Assembly (NCBI GenBank): GCA_018242585.1
Contig: JAFEBQ010000012.1
Coordinates: forward strand, 1 to 64,000
Source: Planctomycetota bacterium
GTDB lineage: Bacteria > Planctomycetota > Planctomycetia > Pirellulales > PNKZ01
Direction: 5' to 3'
DNA length: 64,000 nt
Positions 36,064-46,765 of this stretch are shown one piece after another; position 1 is the stretch's first letter; each line of letters opens with the position of its first letter. Under the pieces are notes generated by a model, which was not told where the DNA came from, made no database searches, and was given only the letters and a program-made list of their open reading frames with translations. A program made the position numbers and the translations under genes.

Positions 36064-37113
36064 TCAATTGCCATCAGCTAACGCTGGCTGCTGTCGGCTA
36101 TCTGGAAGATTGCCAGTCATCCTCCCGATTTTTCTCATCACACGTTTTTGCAGATAGCTCAAGCCAGACAACACGCCTCGACGTCGTGCCAGGCTGATCG
36201 CTGTTCGCAGTCGGACCCGAATGCCGCGCATCGTCCCTAACAGGCGACTAAGTTTGCTGTTCTTGAACCGCGCTCGGAGACGAAGTATCTGGGCTTGTCT
36301 TTTGTTGATCATCTGACGTGAGAGATTAACAAGGCTCAGCGTCCGCCGCAGGCCATTCGCGGTTAATGAATGGGTGGCGTCGTCAATGGTGTGTACAATC
36401 AACGGGCCATCTTTCGGGTGCCAGCCGGCCAGGCGGCGGTTTTCGTCTGCTTCGGGGCCTTCCCAGGCGATACCGCGGTTCTTGGACACGTGCGCATAGC
36501 CGTGATTTTGATGAACGGCCATGACAACGTCGGTGGCGTCAATCACTGGTGTATTAAGCCGTCGCGCATTGCCGATGAACCAGTTGTCCCAAGCAGGGCG
36601 TCCCACCGCAAAGGACGGCAGACAGCTCAAGCGGGAGTCTTTGGGAAAGATCATGTAGTCGATACAGCAATTGGGAGCGAGTTTCCCTTGGCTTACGACT
36701 CGCTGCCGCAGCGAGGTTTCCCAATTCGGATCGCGGCAATCGAGCGGCTCGTTCACATCGATGTTTCGCCGCTTTCCCACCAGCAGAAAGTTCTGACGCT
36801 GAGCTCGCCGCACGGCTTGGAGCAAGTCATTAAAAAAAATGATGTCGCAATTGACATAACAGAGCAACGACTGCGTGGCATGTTGGCGGGCAGTGGCGAA
36901 CATCGAGTCCAACAATGGCGTGCCGTATTGATTGCGATCCACCTGCGGGAGATGCAAGGCCCCAAACTCAGCGGCCGCCTCGGCAACGCCAACGTCGTCG
37001 CCGCACAAAATCAACTGACATCCCGACAGACGCTTCCAACTCGCCAAGGCGTTTCTCTGGATGATGGCCGCATGGCCGGTAAATGGCTTGGGAGCCGTAA
37101 AGAATGTCAACAC
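36064..37113 (-). CDS. Hypothetical glycosyltransferase-like protein
   Basis: This 349-residue protein opens with LTFFTAPKPFTGH and has an acidic metal-site-like segment CYVNCDIIFFNDL near residue 88, with ILCGDDVG earlier. These resemble the donor-binding and DxD regions of GT-A transferases, and the context is a glycan cluster, but no named family was recognised. The start is a GTG at 37113 with AGGAAA upstream. The C-terminal 100 residues are strongly basic and may contact membrane or glycan. It is expressed in the same direction as the GT2 gene at 37233-38153, 119 bases downstream of it. Confidence 0.78.
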   Translation of the reverse strand: MLTFFTAPKPFTGHAAIIQRNALASWKRLSGCQLILCGDDVGVAEAAAEFGALHLPQVDRNQYGTPLLDSMFATARQHATQSLLCYVNCDIIFFNDLLQAVRRAQRQNFLLVGKRRNIDVNEPLDCRDPNWETSLRQRVVSQGKLAPNCCIDYMIFPKDSRLSCLPSFAVGRPAWDNWFIGNARRLNTPVIDATDVVMAVHQNHGYAHVSKNRGIAWEGPEADENRRLAGWHPKDGPLIVHTIDDATHSLTANGLRRTLSLVNLSRQMINKRQAQILRLRARFKNSKLSRLLGTMRGIRVRLRTAISLARRRGVLSGLSYLQKRVMRKIGRMTGNLPDSRQQPALADGN

Positions 37114-37232
37114 GTCGCGTTTCCTGTCGTTATGCTTTTATTGAGTAGAGGTTTTTTTTGAACCAACAAGCCATCAGAGTCGGTTGCGCAACCCAACCTG
37201 ATCTCGGCGGCCGCGAGTCTTCACGGCTGCTT

Positions 37233-38153
37233 CTACTGGGCTCCGCTGGGCAGCCGGAAAGCGCGTTCGCCTCCCCTGAATGCGTGCCTGACATGGTGCC
37301 TGATCCATTGGCAGTTCAGCTTGAGCAGTCCCCAAGTCAAGCGGGAATTCCAATTGATTGACGCGGCAATTGAATTCACGAAGAACAAGAACAAAAAGCG
37401 TAGCGGCTGTTTCCGCGTCACGCCTCGGCTCTCGAGTACTACGTGAGCATAGGTAAATATCCAGCGATCAGGCACGCGGCCAAGTTTCTTTGCCAGCATG
37501 TTGTTGATTTCGCGATGACACTTCAGTTTCAAGGCGTTGGTCTTCGTAGCAGGATGGATGCGCGTCGCGGCCAGCACCTGTGGCAGGTAGGCAAAACGGG
37601 CGCCCCCTAGCGCTAGCCGCAGCCAGAATTCATAGTCCAGGGCGTATTGCAGGTTCTCATCCAGCGCTCCCAACCGCTCCACAATACGACGGCGAAAGAA
37701 CGCCGCCGGCTGACTGATGATGCAGAGCTCTTTCATCCGCTCGAGCGACCACGCTTCGGTCGGATAGGGCTCGATCACTTGCTCGTGCTCGTCGATATGA
37801 TTCGATCTGCCATAGACGACGTCAACGTCGGGGTGCGACTCGAAAAACTCGCGCACCAGAGCCAGCGCGCCCGGATAGTAAATGTCGTCCGAATTCAGCC
37901 AGCCGATGATGTCGCCATGGGTGCTGCGAATCCCTTTGTTCACCGCTTCCGACTGACCTCGGTCGCGCGCGCTGGCCCATCTCACTCGCGTGCCAAACGA
38001 GTTCAGAACGGCAACGGTCTGGTCCGTGCTGCCACCGTCGTAGACAACATATTCCTCAGCCGGCGACTCCTGCCCCAGCACGCTTTGCAGGGTCCGTTCG
38101 ATGAACTGCCCCTGATTGTACGAAGGGGTAACAACCGAAATGCTCAATGTCAT
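37233..38153 (-). CDS. GT2 glycosyltransferase
   Basis: This 306-residue protein is a GT2 enzyme of the WcaA type: ISVVTPSYNQGQFIERTL, VYDGGSTDQTV, DRGQSEAVNKGI and the metal site GWLNSDDIYYPG, followed by DYEFWLRLALGGA, the likely catalytic base region. It probably acts at the cytoplasmic face of the inner membrane. A hydrophobic segment (LRFLFLFFVNSIAAS) near residue 260 may anchor it. It resembles the GT2 at 34820-35713 in layout and may be a paralogue. It lies 145 bases downstream of fcl in the same direction. Confidence 0.92.
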   Translation of the reverse strand: MTLSISVVTPSYNQGQFIERTLQSVLGQESPAEEYVVYDGGSTDQTVAVLNSFGTRVRWASARDRGQSEAVNKGIRSTHGDIIGWLNSDDIYYPGALALVREFFESHPDVDVVYGRSNHIDEHEQVIEPYPTEAWSLERMKELCIISQPAAFFRRRIVERLGALDENLQYALDYEFWLRLALGGARFAYLPQVLAATRIHPATKTNALKLKCHREINNMLAKKLGRVPDRWIFTYAHVVLESRGVTRKQPLRFLFLFFVNSIAASINWNSRLTWGLLKLNCQWIRHHVRHAFRGGERAFRLPSGAQ

Positions 38154-38298
38154 GGTTAAGCCGCACTAATCAATGCATTGATGGTCCACCTGATCGAGGA
38201 CGATGCGCCTCGATTTGATCGGGCTGCACGGCCATCCCTGTGCCTCGCGACTAACGTGAATTGTCGGGTGGCATCGCAGCGTTGCGCAGCATCGCTCT

Positions 38299-39874
<1,576 letters not shown>

Positions 39875-40468
39875 ATGCTTGTCACGAGTAATTCGCCGAT
39901 GTCAGGACATTCCGTCAACCTGCCGGGAGTGATGTTGATCGAACCCAAGCTGTTTCTCGATTCACGCGGCTATTTTCTTGAGACCTGGAATGACGAGCGC
40001 TATCCGGCCCTTGGACTTTCCGCGCGCATGGTGCAGGACAATCTATCGTCGTCCAAGCAAGGAGTGCTGCGAGGCTTGCACTATCAGTTCCCCCATCCCC
40101 AAGGCAAGCTCGTCAGCGTGCTGTTAGGCAAAATCTTCGATGTGGCAGTCGACATCCGCGTTGGTTCACCGACCTATGGCGAGTGGAATGGTGTGACGCT
40201 TTCCGGTGAAGACCATCGACAGTTCTATATCCCGCCCGGTTTCGCCCACGGTTATTGCGTGCTCACGCCGCGGGCGATTGTCGCTTATAAGTGCACTGAG
40301 CTTTATCGGCCAAAGTGCGAGTCGACGATCGCGTGGAACGATTCGGCGATCGGCATTCAATGGCCGGTAAGCGACCCGATCTTGTCGGCCAAAGACGCCG
40401 ATGCGCTTTGCCTGGCCGACATTCCGCGCGAGCGACTGCCGCGTTACGAGAAGACCCCTACTGCCTGA
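39875..40468 (+). CDS. rfbC: dTDP-4-dehydrorhamnose 3,5-epimerase
   Basis: This 197-residue cupin epimerase converts dTDP-4-keto-6-deoxyglucose to the L-configured keto sugar. Family marks are DSRGYFLETWNDERY, NLSSSKQGVLRGLHYQ (with the catalytic His in RGLHYQ), GKIFDVAVDIRVGSPTYGEW and FYIPPGFAHGYCVL. Length is near the usual 180-190. An alternative start at 39899 would shorten the N-terminus by eight residues. It is 33 bases upstream of rfbD in the same direction. rfbA and rfbB, which make its substrate, are not in the window. Confidence 0.96.
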   Translation: MLVTSNSPMSGHSVNLPGVMLIEPKLFLDSRGYFLETWNDERYPALGLSARMVQDNLSSSKQGVLRGLHYQFPHPQGKLVSVLLGKIFDVAVDIRVGSPTYGEWNGVTLSGEDHRQFYIPPGFAHGYCVLTPRAIVAYKCTELYRPKCESTIAWNDSAIGIQWPVSDPILSAKDADALCLADIPRERLPRYEKTPTA

Positions 40469-40501
40469 TGCTTCGCATCTACCGCGAAGGCCGATCGATT
40501 C

Positions 40502-41449
40502 ATGAGCGCATCGTTGCCGCGAATTCTACTGATCGGCGCGGGCGGCCAGTTGGGGCGCGAACTGCTCGAGACGCTTTGTCCGCTGGGCTCGATCACGCCA
40601 ACCGTCCATCGACCGACGCACGCGCCCGAACTGGCCGAGGCGCGCACGCTCGATCTGGCTGATGGGCATCAAGTGCGGGCCGCGATCCGCGAAGTGCGGC
40701 CGGCGCTGATCATAAATGCCGCGGCCTACACGGCAGTCGACCTGGCCGAAACTGAGCGGGACGCCTGTTGGCAAATCAATGCCATCGCGCCGGGCTGGCT
40801 GGCCGAGGAAGCCGCGGCGCTCGGGGCGGCGCTGATTCATTACTCGACCGACTATGTGTTCAACGGCAGCGGTACCCAGCCCTGGCGCGAGGACGACTCG
40901 ACAGGACCATTGAACCAATATGGCGCCAGCAAGCTCGCCGGCGAAGAGGCGATTCGACAGTCTGGTGTCAGCCACCTGATCCTGCGCACGTCCTGGGTAT
41001 ACGGCGCGTACGGCAAGAACTTCGTCGCGACCATGTTGCGTCACGGGCTGACCAAGAAGCAACTGCGTATTGTCAGCGACCAGGTCGGCGCGCCGACCTC
41101 GGCCGATTGGTTGGCCGAGGCCACTCGGCAAATACTTGCTCAGGCCACGGTTCCTTGGCACGACTGGCTAGCGACGAACGGCGGCGTGTTCCACGCGGCC
41201 TGTGCTGGCGAAACAAACTGGCATGCCTTCGCTTTGGAAATCTTTCGTCGCGGGCGAGCGCTCGGCCTGCCCTTGGTTGTGGAGGACGTGGCGGCCGTCA
41301 CCTCCCAGGACTATCCCACGCCCGCTCGGCGGCCTTTGAACTCGCGATTGTTCCTTGCCCGGCTCCGCGAGCGGTTCGGCATTGAGCCGCCCGAATGGCG
41401 TACTGCGCTCGCACGTACACTGCCGGCCATTGCCCACGGCATCGGCTAG
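40502..41449 (+). CDS. rfbD: dTDP-4-dehydrorhamnose reductase
   Basis: This 315-residue SDR performs the last step of dTDP-L-rhamnose synthesis. It begins with ILLIGAGGQLGREL, then INAAAYTAVDLAE, YSTDYVFNG, the Tyr-x3-Lys pair in NQYGASKLAGE, LRTSWVYG and DQVGAPTSADWLAE, all RfbD signatures. The C-terminal part includes ARRPLNSRL, also typical. It is co-transcribed with rfbC. The enzyme is cytosolic and NADPH-dependent. The gene marks the end of the polysaccharide region on this side. Confidence 0.96.
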   Translation: MSASLPRILLIGAGGQLGRELLETLCPLGSITPTVHRPTHAPELAEARTLDLADGHQVRAAIREVRPALIINAAAYTAVDLAETERDACWQINAIAPGWLAEEAAALGAALIHYSTDYVFNGSGTQPWREDDSTGPLNQYGASKLAGEEAIRQSGVSHLILRTSWVYGAYGKNFVATMLRHGLTKKQLRIVSDQVGAPTSADWLAEATRQILAQATVPWHDWLATNGGVFHAACAGETNWHAFALEIFRRGRALGLPLVVEDVAAVTSQDYPTPARRPLNSRLFLARLRERFGIEPPEWRTALARTLPAIAHGIG

Positions 41450-41599
41450 CGTCGCTTGCTGAGCCTCTTGCTGTCGCCGCTGTCGCGGAGGCGACTCTTC
41501 CGATTGCAGAAACCTTGCCGATTGTGCCGATAACGGTGAGTGAAGCGCGGCTTCGTGTCGAGGTCGCGCTACGCACTTGCTACCTCGGGCACACACGGC

Positions 41600-42676
41600 A
41601 TGCGACGGCTGGCACTTCTAGCACTGGTTCTGCTGGCGACAGGATGTCAATTCCTGCCGCAAATCAGCCGCCAGCCGGCGGTCCATAATCCGCTGCCGCA
41701 GCTCTCGAAAATCGCTGTCGCTTCGTTCTTCAATCACAGCACCGAGCCGACCGTTGACGGCGCCAAGTTCGCGCTGGCCTACGCCAACGAGTTGCAAAAG
41801 ATTCCAGGCTATGAAGTCATCCCGCTATCGCGCGTCGAGTACGTCCGCCGGGCGTACGGGCTGACGCTGGCCAACGCCCAGGAAGCGCGCTTGCTGGCAC
41901 AGTTGCTCGAAGCCGACGCCATCGCCATCGGCGTGGTGACCGATTACTCGCCGTATTATCCGCCGCGAATCGGCATGCATGTCGAGTGGTACGCCGCGAA
42001 CCCGGGCTTCCACCCGATCCCGCCGGGCTACGGGCTACCGTGGGGCACGCCGGAAGAGGAAGAGATTCCGCCGCCGCTGGTGTTCGAGGCCCGCATGGCG
42101 CTGGCCCGCGAGCAGATGAAAACGCAGGAACCGGCGTATCAGCCGCTGAATTCGCCGCCGCCGGCACCGCTATCGCCGGCCTTGCCTGCGCCCGAAACGT
42201 CGGCCAGTGGCAAGGCCAGCGGCGACAAGCCGGCCGAGGTAAAACCCGCATCCGACGGCGTGAAAACCGCGACTTTAACTTCGCACGAGCAGCCGGCTGC
42301 CGAGGAAGTGCAAGCTCTTGGCGCGGCGGGTGCGCCCGTCGTGTTACCGGCTGGGCCGCTGCCACCCGACTGGCCCGATCCGCGCGGCTTCACGCCCGCG
42401 CCGCCAGTTCCGGTTCGACCTGCAACGATTGAATCGAAAGAACCGGTGATGCGGCACACCAAAATCTACAACGGCAACAACTCGGACGTGACCGAGGCGT
42501 TGTCCACCTACTACTACTACGCCGACGACGCGCGGTTTGGCGGCTGGCAAGCGTACATGCAACGCAGCGATGACTTCGTTCGCTTCTGCTGTCACGCGCA
42601 TATCTGCGAAATGTTGACCGCACGTGGCGGCGCCGGACAAAGCCGAGTGGTGTGGCGCTGGCCAACTGGCCGATAA
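41600..42676 (+). CDS. Predicted lipoprotein, proline-rich, unknown function
   Basis: This 358-residue protein starts at an ATG at 41600; the upstream in-frame ATG at 41540 would put charged residues before the signal. Residues 1-16 are a lipoprotein signal with the lipobox LLATGC. The N-terminal part (about 30-150) resembles proteins that assemble lipoprotein complexes: SKIAVASFFNHS, then a domain with a strand pattern like those of CsgG/LpoB-type outer-membrane assembly lipoproteins, but this is only a loose likeness. Residues about 150-290 are rich in Pro, Ala and Glu and should be unfolded. The last 70 residues are folded. Its end overlaps no gene, and it is upstream of a small conserved protein and a Xer recombinase. 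Confidence 0.82.
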   Translation: MRRLALLALVLLATGCQFLPQISRQPAVHNPLPQLSKIAVASFFNHSTEPTVDGAKFALAYANELQKIPGYEVIPLSRVEYVRRAYGLTLANAQEARLLAQLLEADAIAIGVVTDYSPYYPPRIGMHVEWYAANPGFHPIPPGYGLPWGTPEEEEIPPPLVFEARMALAREQMKTQEPAYQPLNSPPPAPLSPALPAPETSASGKASGDKPAEVKPASDGVKTATLTSHEQPAAEEVQALGAAGAPVVLPAGPLPPDWPDPRGFTPAPPVPVRPATIESKEPVMRHTKIYNGNNSDVTEALSTYYYYADDARFGGWQAYMQRSDDFVRFCCHAHICEMLTARGGAGQSRVVWRWPTGR

Positions 42677-42786
42677 GTAGGGATGCGGCCTGTGGATTCG
42701 ACGTCTCGCGCCATGGAACGGCGCCGCCCATCAACGGGGGACTCGAACCCATGTGGCCAATGAACAGCCAACGGAGGGCTCGGGTC

Positions 42787-43026
42787 GTGGCAGACATCAA
42801 CGTGGTGGCCTTGGTCAAGGGTGAAGAGCGGTACGTCTTCTTGTACGACGAGACCAGCCGTGCCGAGACCCTGCGAACCTTGGGCCGCTTTGCCTCGAAC
42901 CCGGACCTCAGCTTTAGCTGGTACGATGCCGCGGTTCTCAGCCAGCGGATTCGCCAGGAAGCGCGCCAGGCCCAAGCGCCGCGCCGCTTCTCGTTGCCGA
43001 TGAGCGCTGACTTCGAGGAACTCTAA
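42787..43026 (+). CDS. Small conserved protein upstream of Xer recombinase, unknown function
   Basis: This 79-residue protein starts at a GTG at 42787 with GGAGGG eight bases ahead; the frame is open further upstream but those codons overlap the preceding gene and have no signal. It is acidic to neutral with a central segment VFLYDETSRAETLRTLGRF and ends in SADFEEL. No known domain was recognised. Three bases separate its stop from the start of the Xer recombinase gene, so the two are likely translationally coupled. Confidence 0.75.
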   Translation: MADINVVALVKGEERYVFLYDETSRAETLRTLGRFASNPDLSFSWYDAAVLSQRIRQEARQAQAPRRFSLPMSADFEEL

Positions 43027-43029
43027 ACG

Positions 43030-44064
43030 GTGGACGCCACCCGCGCAAACCGGCCGGGTGCGCCGTCGCAGGGATCCACCGGCGCGACCGATTCAACCGC
43101 CGCGGCTTCGGCGGGCCGCCCGTCTCCGGCCGCGCCCACTGGGCCGCTGTGGCAAGCGGTTGTGCGCTACCTGAAGTACCTGCAGGTCGAGCGCAACGCC
43201 TCGCCGTTGACGATCAAGAGCTACCGCGAGGATCTGACGGGACTCGTGCAATACCTGGCCCACGCCCACGGCGGTCGCGCCCCAAAGCCCGAGACGATTG
43301 GCACGCCTGAACTGCGGGCCTACGTCGCCACGCTGCACGACTCGGAACTGGCCAAAAGCACGATCGCCCGCCGGCTGGCGTCGCTGCGCAGCTTCTTTCG
43401 CTTTGGCCAGCGCGATGGCTGGGCCCAAGCGAACCCGGCCCGGCCGCTACGCAACCCGCGGCGCAATCGACCATTGCCGCACTTTCTTTCCACGGCTGAA
43501 GTCGGCCAACTGCTCGAAGCGCCGCGCGGGAGGGGAGCGTTGCCGCTGCGCGATCGGGCGATTCTCGAGACGCTCTACTCGGCCGGATTGCGCGTCAGTG
43601 AGTTGGTCGGGCTGAATGACGCCGACCTGGACCTGGAATCAGGCCTGGTCCGCGTGCGCGGCAAGGGGCGGCGCGAGCGGCTTTCGCCCATCGGTTCCCA
43701 TGCCGCGGCTGCTCTGCGGCGCTGGTTGGCCGAGCGCGATCGACAGCAGCGCCCACCGGCGCGCGGGCCGGCGCAGCGCGGCGGGGCGCCGTTGTTCGTC
43801 AACCGATTCGGCACACGGCTCACCTCGCGCAGTGTCGGCCGCTTGCTGGAAAAGTATCTCCGCGAGACCGGCCTGGACAGCCGGACCAGCCCGCATACCC
43901 TTCGCCACAGCTTCGCCACGCACTTGCTCGATCGCGGGGCCGACATTCGTAGCGTCCAGGAGTTGCTGGGACACAAGAGTCTGCTGACCACGCAGATTTA
44001 CACGCACGTCAGCACGGCCACCCTGCGGGCGGCGTACGAACGGGCCCATCCGCGAGCGCAATAG
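43030..44064 (+). CDS. Tyrosine recombinase, XerC/XerD type
   Basis: This 344-residue site-specific recombinase has a SAM-like N-terminal domain (about 40-140) and the catalytic domain with all six residues in place: Arg188 (AGLRVSEL), Lys212 (GKGRRER), His289 and Arg292 (HTLRHSF), His315 (GHKS) and Tyr324 (TTQIYTHV). It probably resolves chromosome dimers rather than moving an element, because no integrative element or attachment repeat is nearby. A Pro/Ala/Ser-rich tail of about 38 residues precedes the N-terminal domain. The start is a GTG at 43030. Which Xer (C or D) is not certain. Confidence 0.93.
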   Translation: MDATRANRPGAPSQGSTGATDSTAAASAGRPSPAAPTGPLWQAVVRYLKYLQVERNASPLTIKSYREDLTGLVQYLAHAHGGRAPKPETIGTPELRAYVATLHDSELAKSTIARRLASLRSFFRFGQRDGWAQANPARPLRNPRRNRPLPHFLSTAEVGQLLEAPRGRGALPLRDRAILETLYSAGLRVSELVGLNDADLDLESGLVRVRGKGRRERLSPIGSHAAAALRRWLAERDRQQRPPARGPAQRGGAPLFVNRFGTRLTSRSVGRLLEKYLRETGLDSRTSPHTLRHSFATHLLDRGADIRSVQELLGHKSLLTTQIYTHVSTATLRAAYERAHPRAQ

Positions 44065-44094
44065 CCAAACAGGGTTTCCTTCATCAACGATTAC

Positions 44095-44242
44095 GCGCAA
44101 ACCCTTCTCCCTCCGGGAGAAGGTGGCCGAAGGCCGGATGAGGGTCAGCATTGAAGCTGGAGTCGCGCAAGATTGACGCGCGACCCTCATCCGTCGGCTA
44201 GCGCCGCCACCTTCTCCCCGGGGGAGAAGGGTTTGGCGCTAC
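44095..44242. repeat. Long imperfect inverted repeat between convergent genes
   Basis: The left arm (about 44095-44145) includes AAACCCTTCTCC and GGATGAGGGTC; the right arm (about 44182-44242) includes GACCCTCATCC and GGAGAAGGGTTT, the reverse complement. Each arm also carries its own smaller hairpin around CTCCGGGAG or CTCCCCGGGGGAG. The element sits between the Xer gene and the convergent NarL-type gene, where it may end both transcripts. Its shape recalls dispersed REP-like palindromes; copy number elsewhere in the genome is unknown. Confidence 0.8.
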
Positions 44243-44309
44243 GTCGCGCTAGATTGATGCGCCCGCTTTAAGGTGCTTATCAACACGGAGAGGTGGAACC
44301 GTCAGCACC

Positions 44310-44942
44310 TTATACCAAGCCGCGCTTGACGGCCCAGACGGCTGCTTGCGTTCGATCGGTGACGTCCATTTTGCGCAGCAAGTGTTGAACGTGTTCTTTC
44401 ACCGTTTCGACGCTGATCGACAGGGATCGGCTGATTTCCTTGTTGCTCAGCCCCAGGGCTAGGTGTCGCAACACCTGCGTCTCGCGCTGGGTTAGGGTGA
44501 CCTCGGCCCCCTGTTCCTTTTGTTTGGTGGCCATGGCGTTGGCGACCTTGCGTAGCTCGCCGTATTGGCTCGGCGCGTTGCCGGCGGCCACGTCCATGAT
44601 CACTTGGATCAGCTCTTCGCGCGTCGCCCCCTTCAAGACGTAGTCGGCGGCGCCGAGCGCGTGGGCCCGGGCGATGTAGGTGGGGTTCTCGTACGTCGAG
44701 AGCATGACGACCTTCAGGTCCGGGAAGCCCTCGCGCAGTTGGCCGAGCGTTTCGAGCCCGTCCCCTTCGACCATCCGGATGTCCAACAAGACCAGATCAG
44801 GTTTGAGCTGACCGGTCAACTCGACGGTCTCGGAGCCCGATGCCGCCTGACCGACAATTTCAATCCGCGGGTCATCCAGCAGATTGACTAACCCGCTCCG
44901 CACCACTTCGTGGTCGTCGGCAATTAATAATCGTACCAGCAT
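44310..44942 (-). CDS. NarL/LuxR family response regulator
   Basis: This 210-residue transcription regulator has a receiver domain at residues about 3-118, with acidic pocket LIADDH, the phosphate-accepting Asp54 in LVLLDIRM, and switch residues further on, and a C-terminal LuxR-type helix-turn-helix (about 145-205) with LTQRETQVLRHLALGLSNKEI and VKEHVQHLLRKMDV. The ATG at 44942 begins right at the receiver domain. No adjacent histidine kinase is present. It is read divergently from the NtrC-type regulator over 435 bases. Confidence 0.95.
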   Translation of the reverse strand: MLVRLLIADDHEVVRSGLVNLLDDPRIEIVGQAASGSETVELTGQLKPDLVLLDIRMVEGDGLETLGQLREGFPDLKVVMLSTYENPTYIARAHALGAADYVLKGATREELIQVIMDVAAGNAPSQYGELRKVANAMATKQKEQGAEVTLTQRETQVLRHLALGLSNKEISRSLSISVETVKEHVQHLLRKMDVTDRTQAAVWAVKRGLV

Positions 44943-45377
44943 GCCAGTGATCTCCCCAATGCTTGGCAACTTGGCATCGCGCCGCCAGCGCATCTGCCCT
45001 ACGAGGTCGGGCCAAGTAGAACACGACCTCGCGCTTAATCGTACCCGTCATGTGCGGCCGGGCAAGCCTGAAAAATCCCTACAAATGCGTAGGTTGCTAG
45101 ATTCGTAATCTATGGACGAGAGCGGTTCGGCGCGCTCGTCTCCTACATCAAGGATCGTTCAATTTCGTTCGATGGGTGCGCCTCATTAAACCGCACATTC
45201 GGTACACGTTGGCGATTGTTCGCCAACTGTCGACATCCCGCGACAGCCGCGGAGGTCGCAATGTTGACCTACCGCAACCTGCGACGTAGATGATTCTCGA
45301 CGAATCATTGTTTGACACGCGACTGCGCCCTGTGCGCAGCGCTTTTGGATTGAGCCCCCCGGGCAACGAGCTGAATC
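44943..45377. other. Divergent regulatory gap between two response regulators
   Basis: These 435 bases separate the start codons of the NarL-type (-) and NtrC-type (+) regulators, so promoters for both should lie here. A perfect palindrome at 45208-45227 is listed separately. A second, looser repeat of GGTCGCA and ACCTGCG type lies around 45250-45290. No gene is evident. Confidence 0.6.
45208..45227. promoter_or_regulatory. Perfect 8+8 palindrome, candidate operator
   Basis: GTTGGCGA at 45208-45215 is the exact reverse complement of TCGCCAAC at 45220-45227, with a four-base TTGT spacer. It lies 151 bases upstream of the NtrC-type regulator start and between two divergent regulator genes. It could bind a dimeric regulator, perhaps one of the two neighbours, or form a hairpin in a leader RNA. 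Confidence 0.5.
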
Positions 45378-46763
45378 ATGAATCGCGTCTCTTTGTTGTT
45401 GGTTGACGACGACCGCCACCTGCTCGAGTCGATGTCCGATTGGCTGCGCGAGCAAGGCTATGCGGTCGACACGGCCGACAGCCAGGCCACCGCCCTCGCG
45501 CAACTGAAAAAGCGCTCGTTCGAGTTGCTGCTGATTGATATTCGCCTGGGCAATGACGACGGCTTCGAGCTGTTGGAGTGGGCTCGCCAGAACCAGCCCG
45601 AGGCGACGGTGATTCTAATGACCGGCTATGGCACGGTCGAAACCGCGGTCGAAGCGATTCGAGCCGGGGCGTTCGATCTGTTGACCAAGCCGTTGATCGA
45701 CGACGAACTCGAAATGTCGATCGAGCGGGCAGTCAAGACGCGCCGCGTGCTGGAAGAAAACAAGAATCTCAAGGCGCAGCTCGACCGCAAGTTCGGCATG
45801 GAAAACATCATCGGCCACGATGATCAGATGCGCAAGATGTTCGACGTGATCGACAGCGTTGCCGACACTCGGGCCACGATCCTGGTCACCGGCGAAAGCG
45901 GCACCGGCAAGTCGCTGATCGCCCGCGCGGTCCATCGCCGCAGCAGCCGGCGCGACGGGCCATTTGTCGAAGTGGCCTGCGGCGCGCTGCCCGAGACTCT
46001 GCTCGAAAGCGAGCTGTTCGGCCACGTGGCGGGCGCGTTCACCGGCGCCACGACCGACAAGATGGGCAAGTTCAAGCAAGCCGACGGCGGCACGCTGTTC
46101 CTGGACGAAATCGGCACCGCCACGCCCGGCCTGCAGGTCAAGCTGCTCCGCGTGTTGCAGGAGTTCGAGTTCGAACAAGTCGGCGGCAACAAGACATTCA
46201 AGGTTGACGCCCGGGTGATCCTGGCCACGAACGAAAACCTCGAGAAACTGGTCGCCGAAGGGCGATTCCGCCAGGATTTGTTCTACCGGATCAACGTCAT
46301 CAACCTGGAACTGCCGGGTCTGCGCGATCGGTTCAGCGACATTCCGTTGTTGGCGCAGCACTTCCTGGAACAAGTCTGCGAGGAATCGGGCAAGAAGGTC
46401 ACTGGCTACACCGACGAGGCGCTGGCCGCGTTGCAGCGCTATCGCTGGCCAGGGAATGTCCGCGAGTTGCAGAACGTGATCGAACGGGCAGTGTTGCTTA
46501 ACAAGACTTCAACGATCCGCGTCGAAGACCTGCCAGCCAACCTGGTGCATGCCGCGCCGATCAGTGTCGACCCGCTGGGACAGCGCAAGCTGAAAGAAGC
46601 GCTGGCCGACCCCGAACGGCAAATCCTGTTGCAAGTGCTCGAAGAGCACCACTGGAACCGGCACGCCACGGCGGCCGCCCTAGGCATCAACCGCACCACG
46701 CTTTACAAAAAGATGAAGCGGTTGAACATCAGCGGGCAGACGGCGGCAGCGGAGAGGGCCTAG
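45378..46763 (+). CDS. NtrC-type sigma54-dependent response regulator
   Basis: This 461-residue activator has three domains: a receiver with Asp54 in [11 protein letters not shown], a central AAA+ sigma54-interaction domain (about 140-375) with Walker A GESGTGKS near residue 171, the sigma54-contact loop GAFTGA near 219, Walker B TLFLDEIG, and a C-terminal Fis-type helix-turn-helix ending in [12 protein letters not shown]. It should activate sigma54-dependent promoters after phosphorylation. No kinase is adjacent. The GAFTGA motif is intact, so activator function is likely. Its targets are unknown. Confidence 0.96.
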   Translation: MNRVSLLLVDDDRHLLESMSDWLREQGYAVDTADSQATALAQLKKRSFELLLIDIRLGNDDGFELLEWARQNQPEATVILMTGYGTVETAVEAIRAGAFDLLTKPLIDDELEMSIERAVKTRRVLEENKNLKAQLDRKFGMENIIGHDDQMRKMFDVIDSVADTRATILVTGESGTGKSLIARAVHRRSSRRDGPFVEVACGALPETLLESELFGHVAGAFTGATTDKMGKFKQADGGTLFLDEIGTATPGLQVKLLRVLQEFEFEQVGGNKTFKVDARVILATNENLEKLVAEGRFRQDLFYRINVINLELPGLRDRFSDIPLLAQHFLEQVCEESGKKVTGYTDEALAALQRYRWPGNVRELQNVIERAVLLNKTSTIRVEDLPANLVHAAPISVDPLGQRKLKEALADPERQILLQVLEEHHWNRHATAAALGINRTTLYKKMKRLNISGQTAAAERA

Positions 46764-46765
46764 CA

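Noticed and set aside
43030-44242. Xer recombinase plus inverted repeat as an integrative element
   Set aside because: The recombinase looks like a housekeeping XerC/D, and the repeat lies only on one side, with no cargo or direct repeats.
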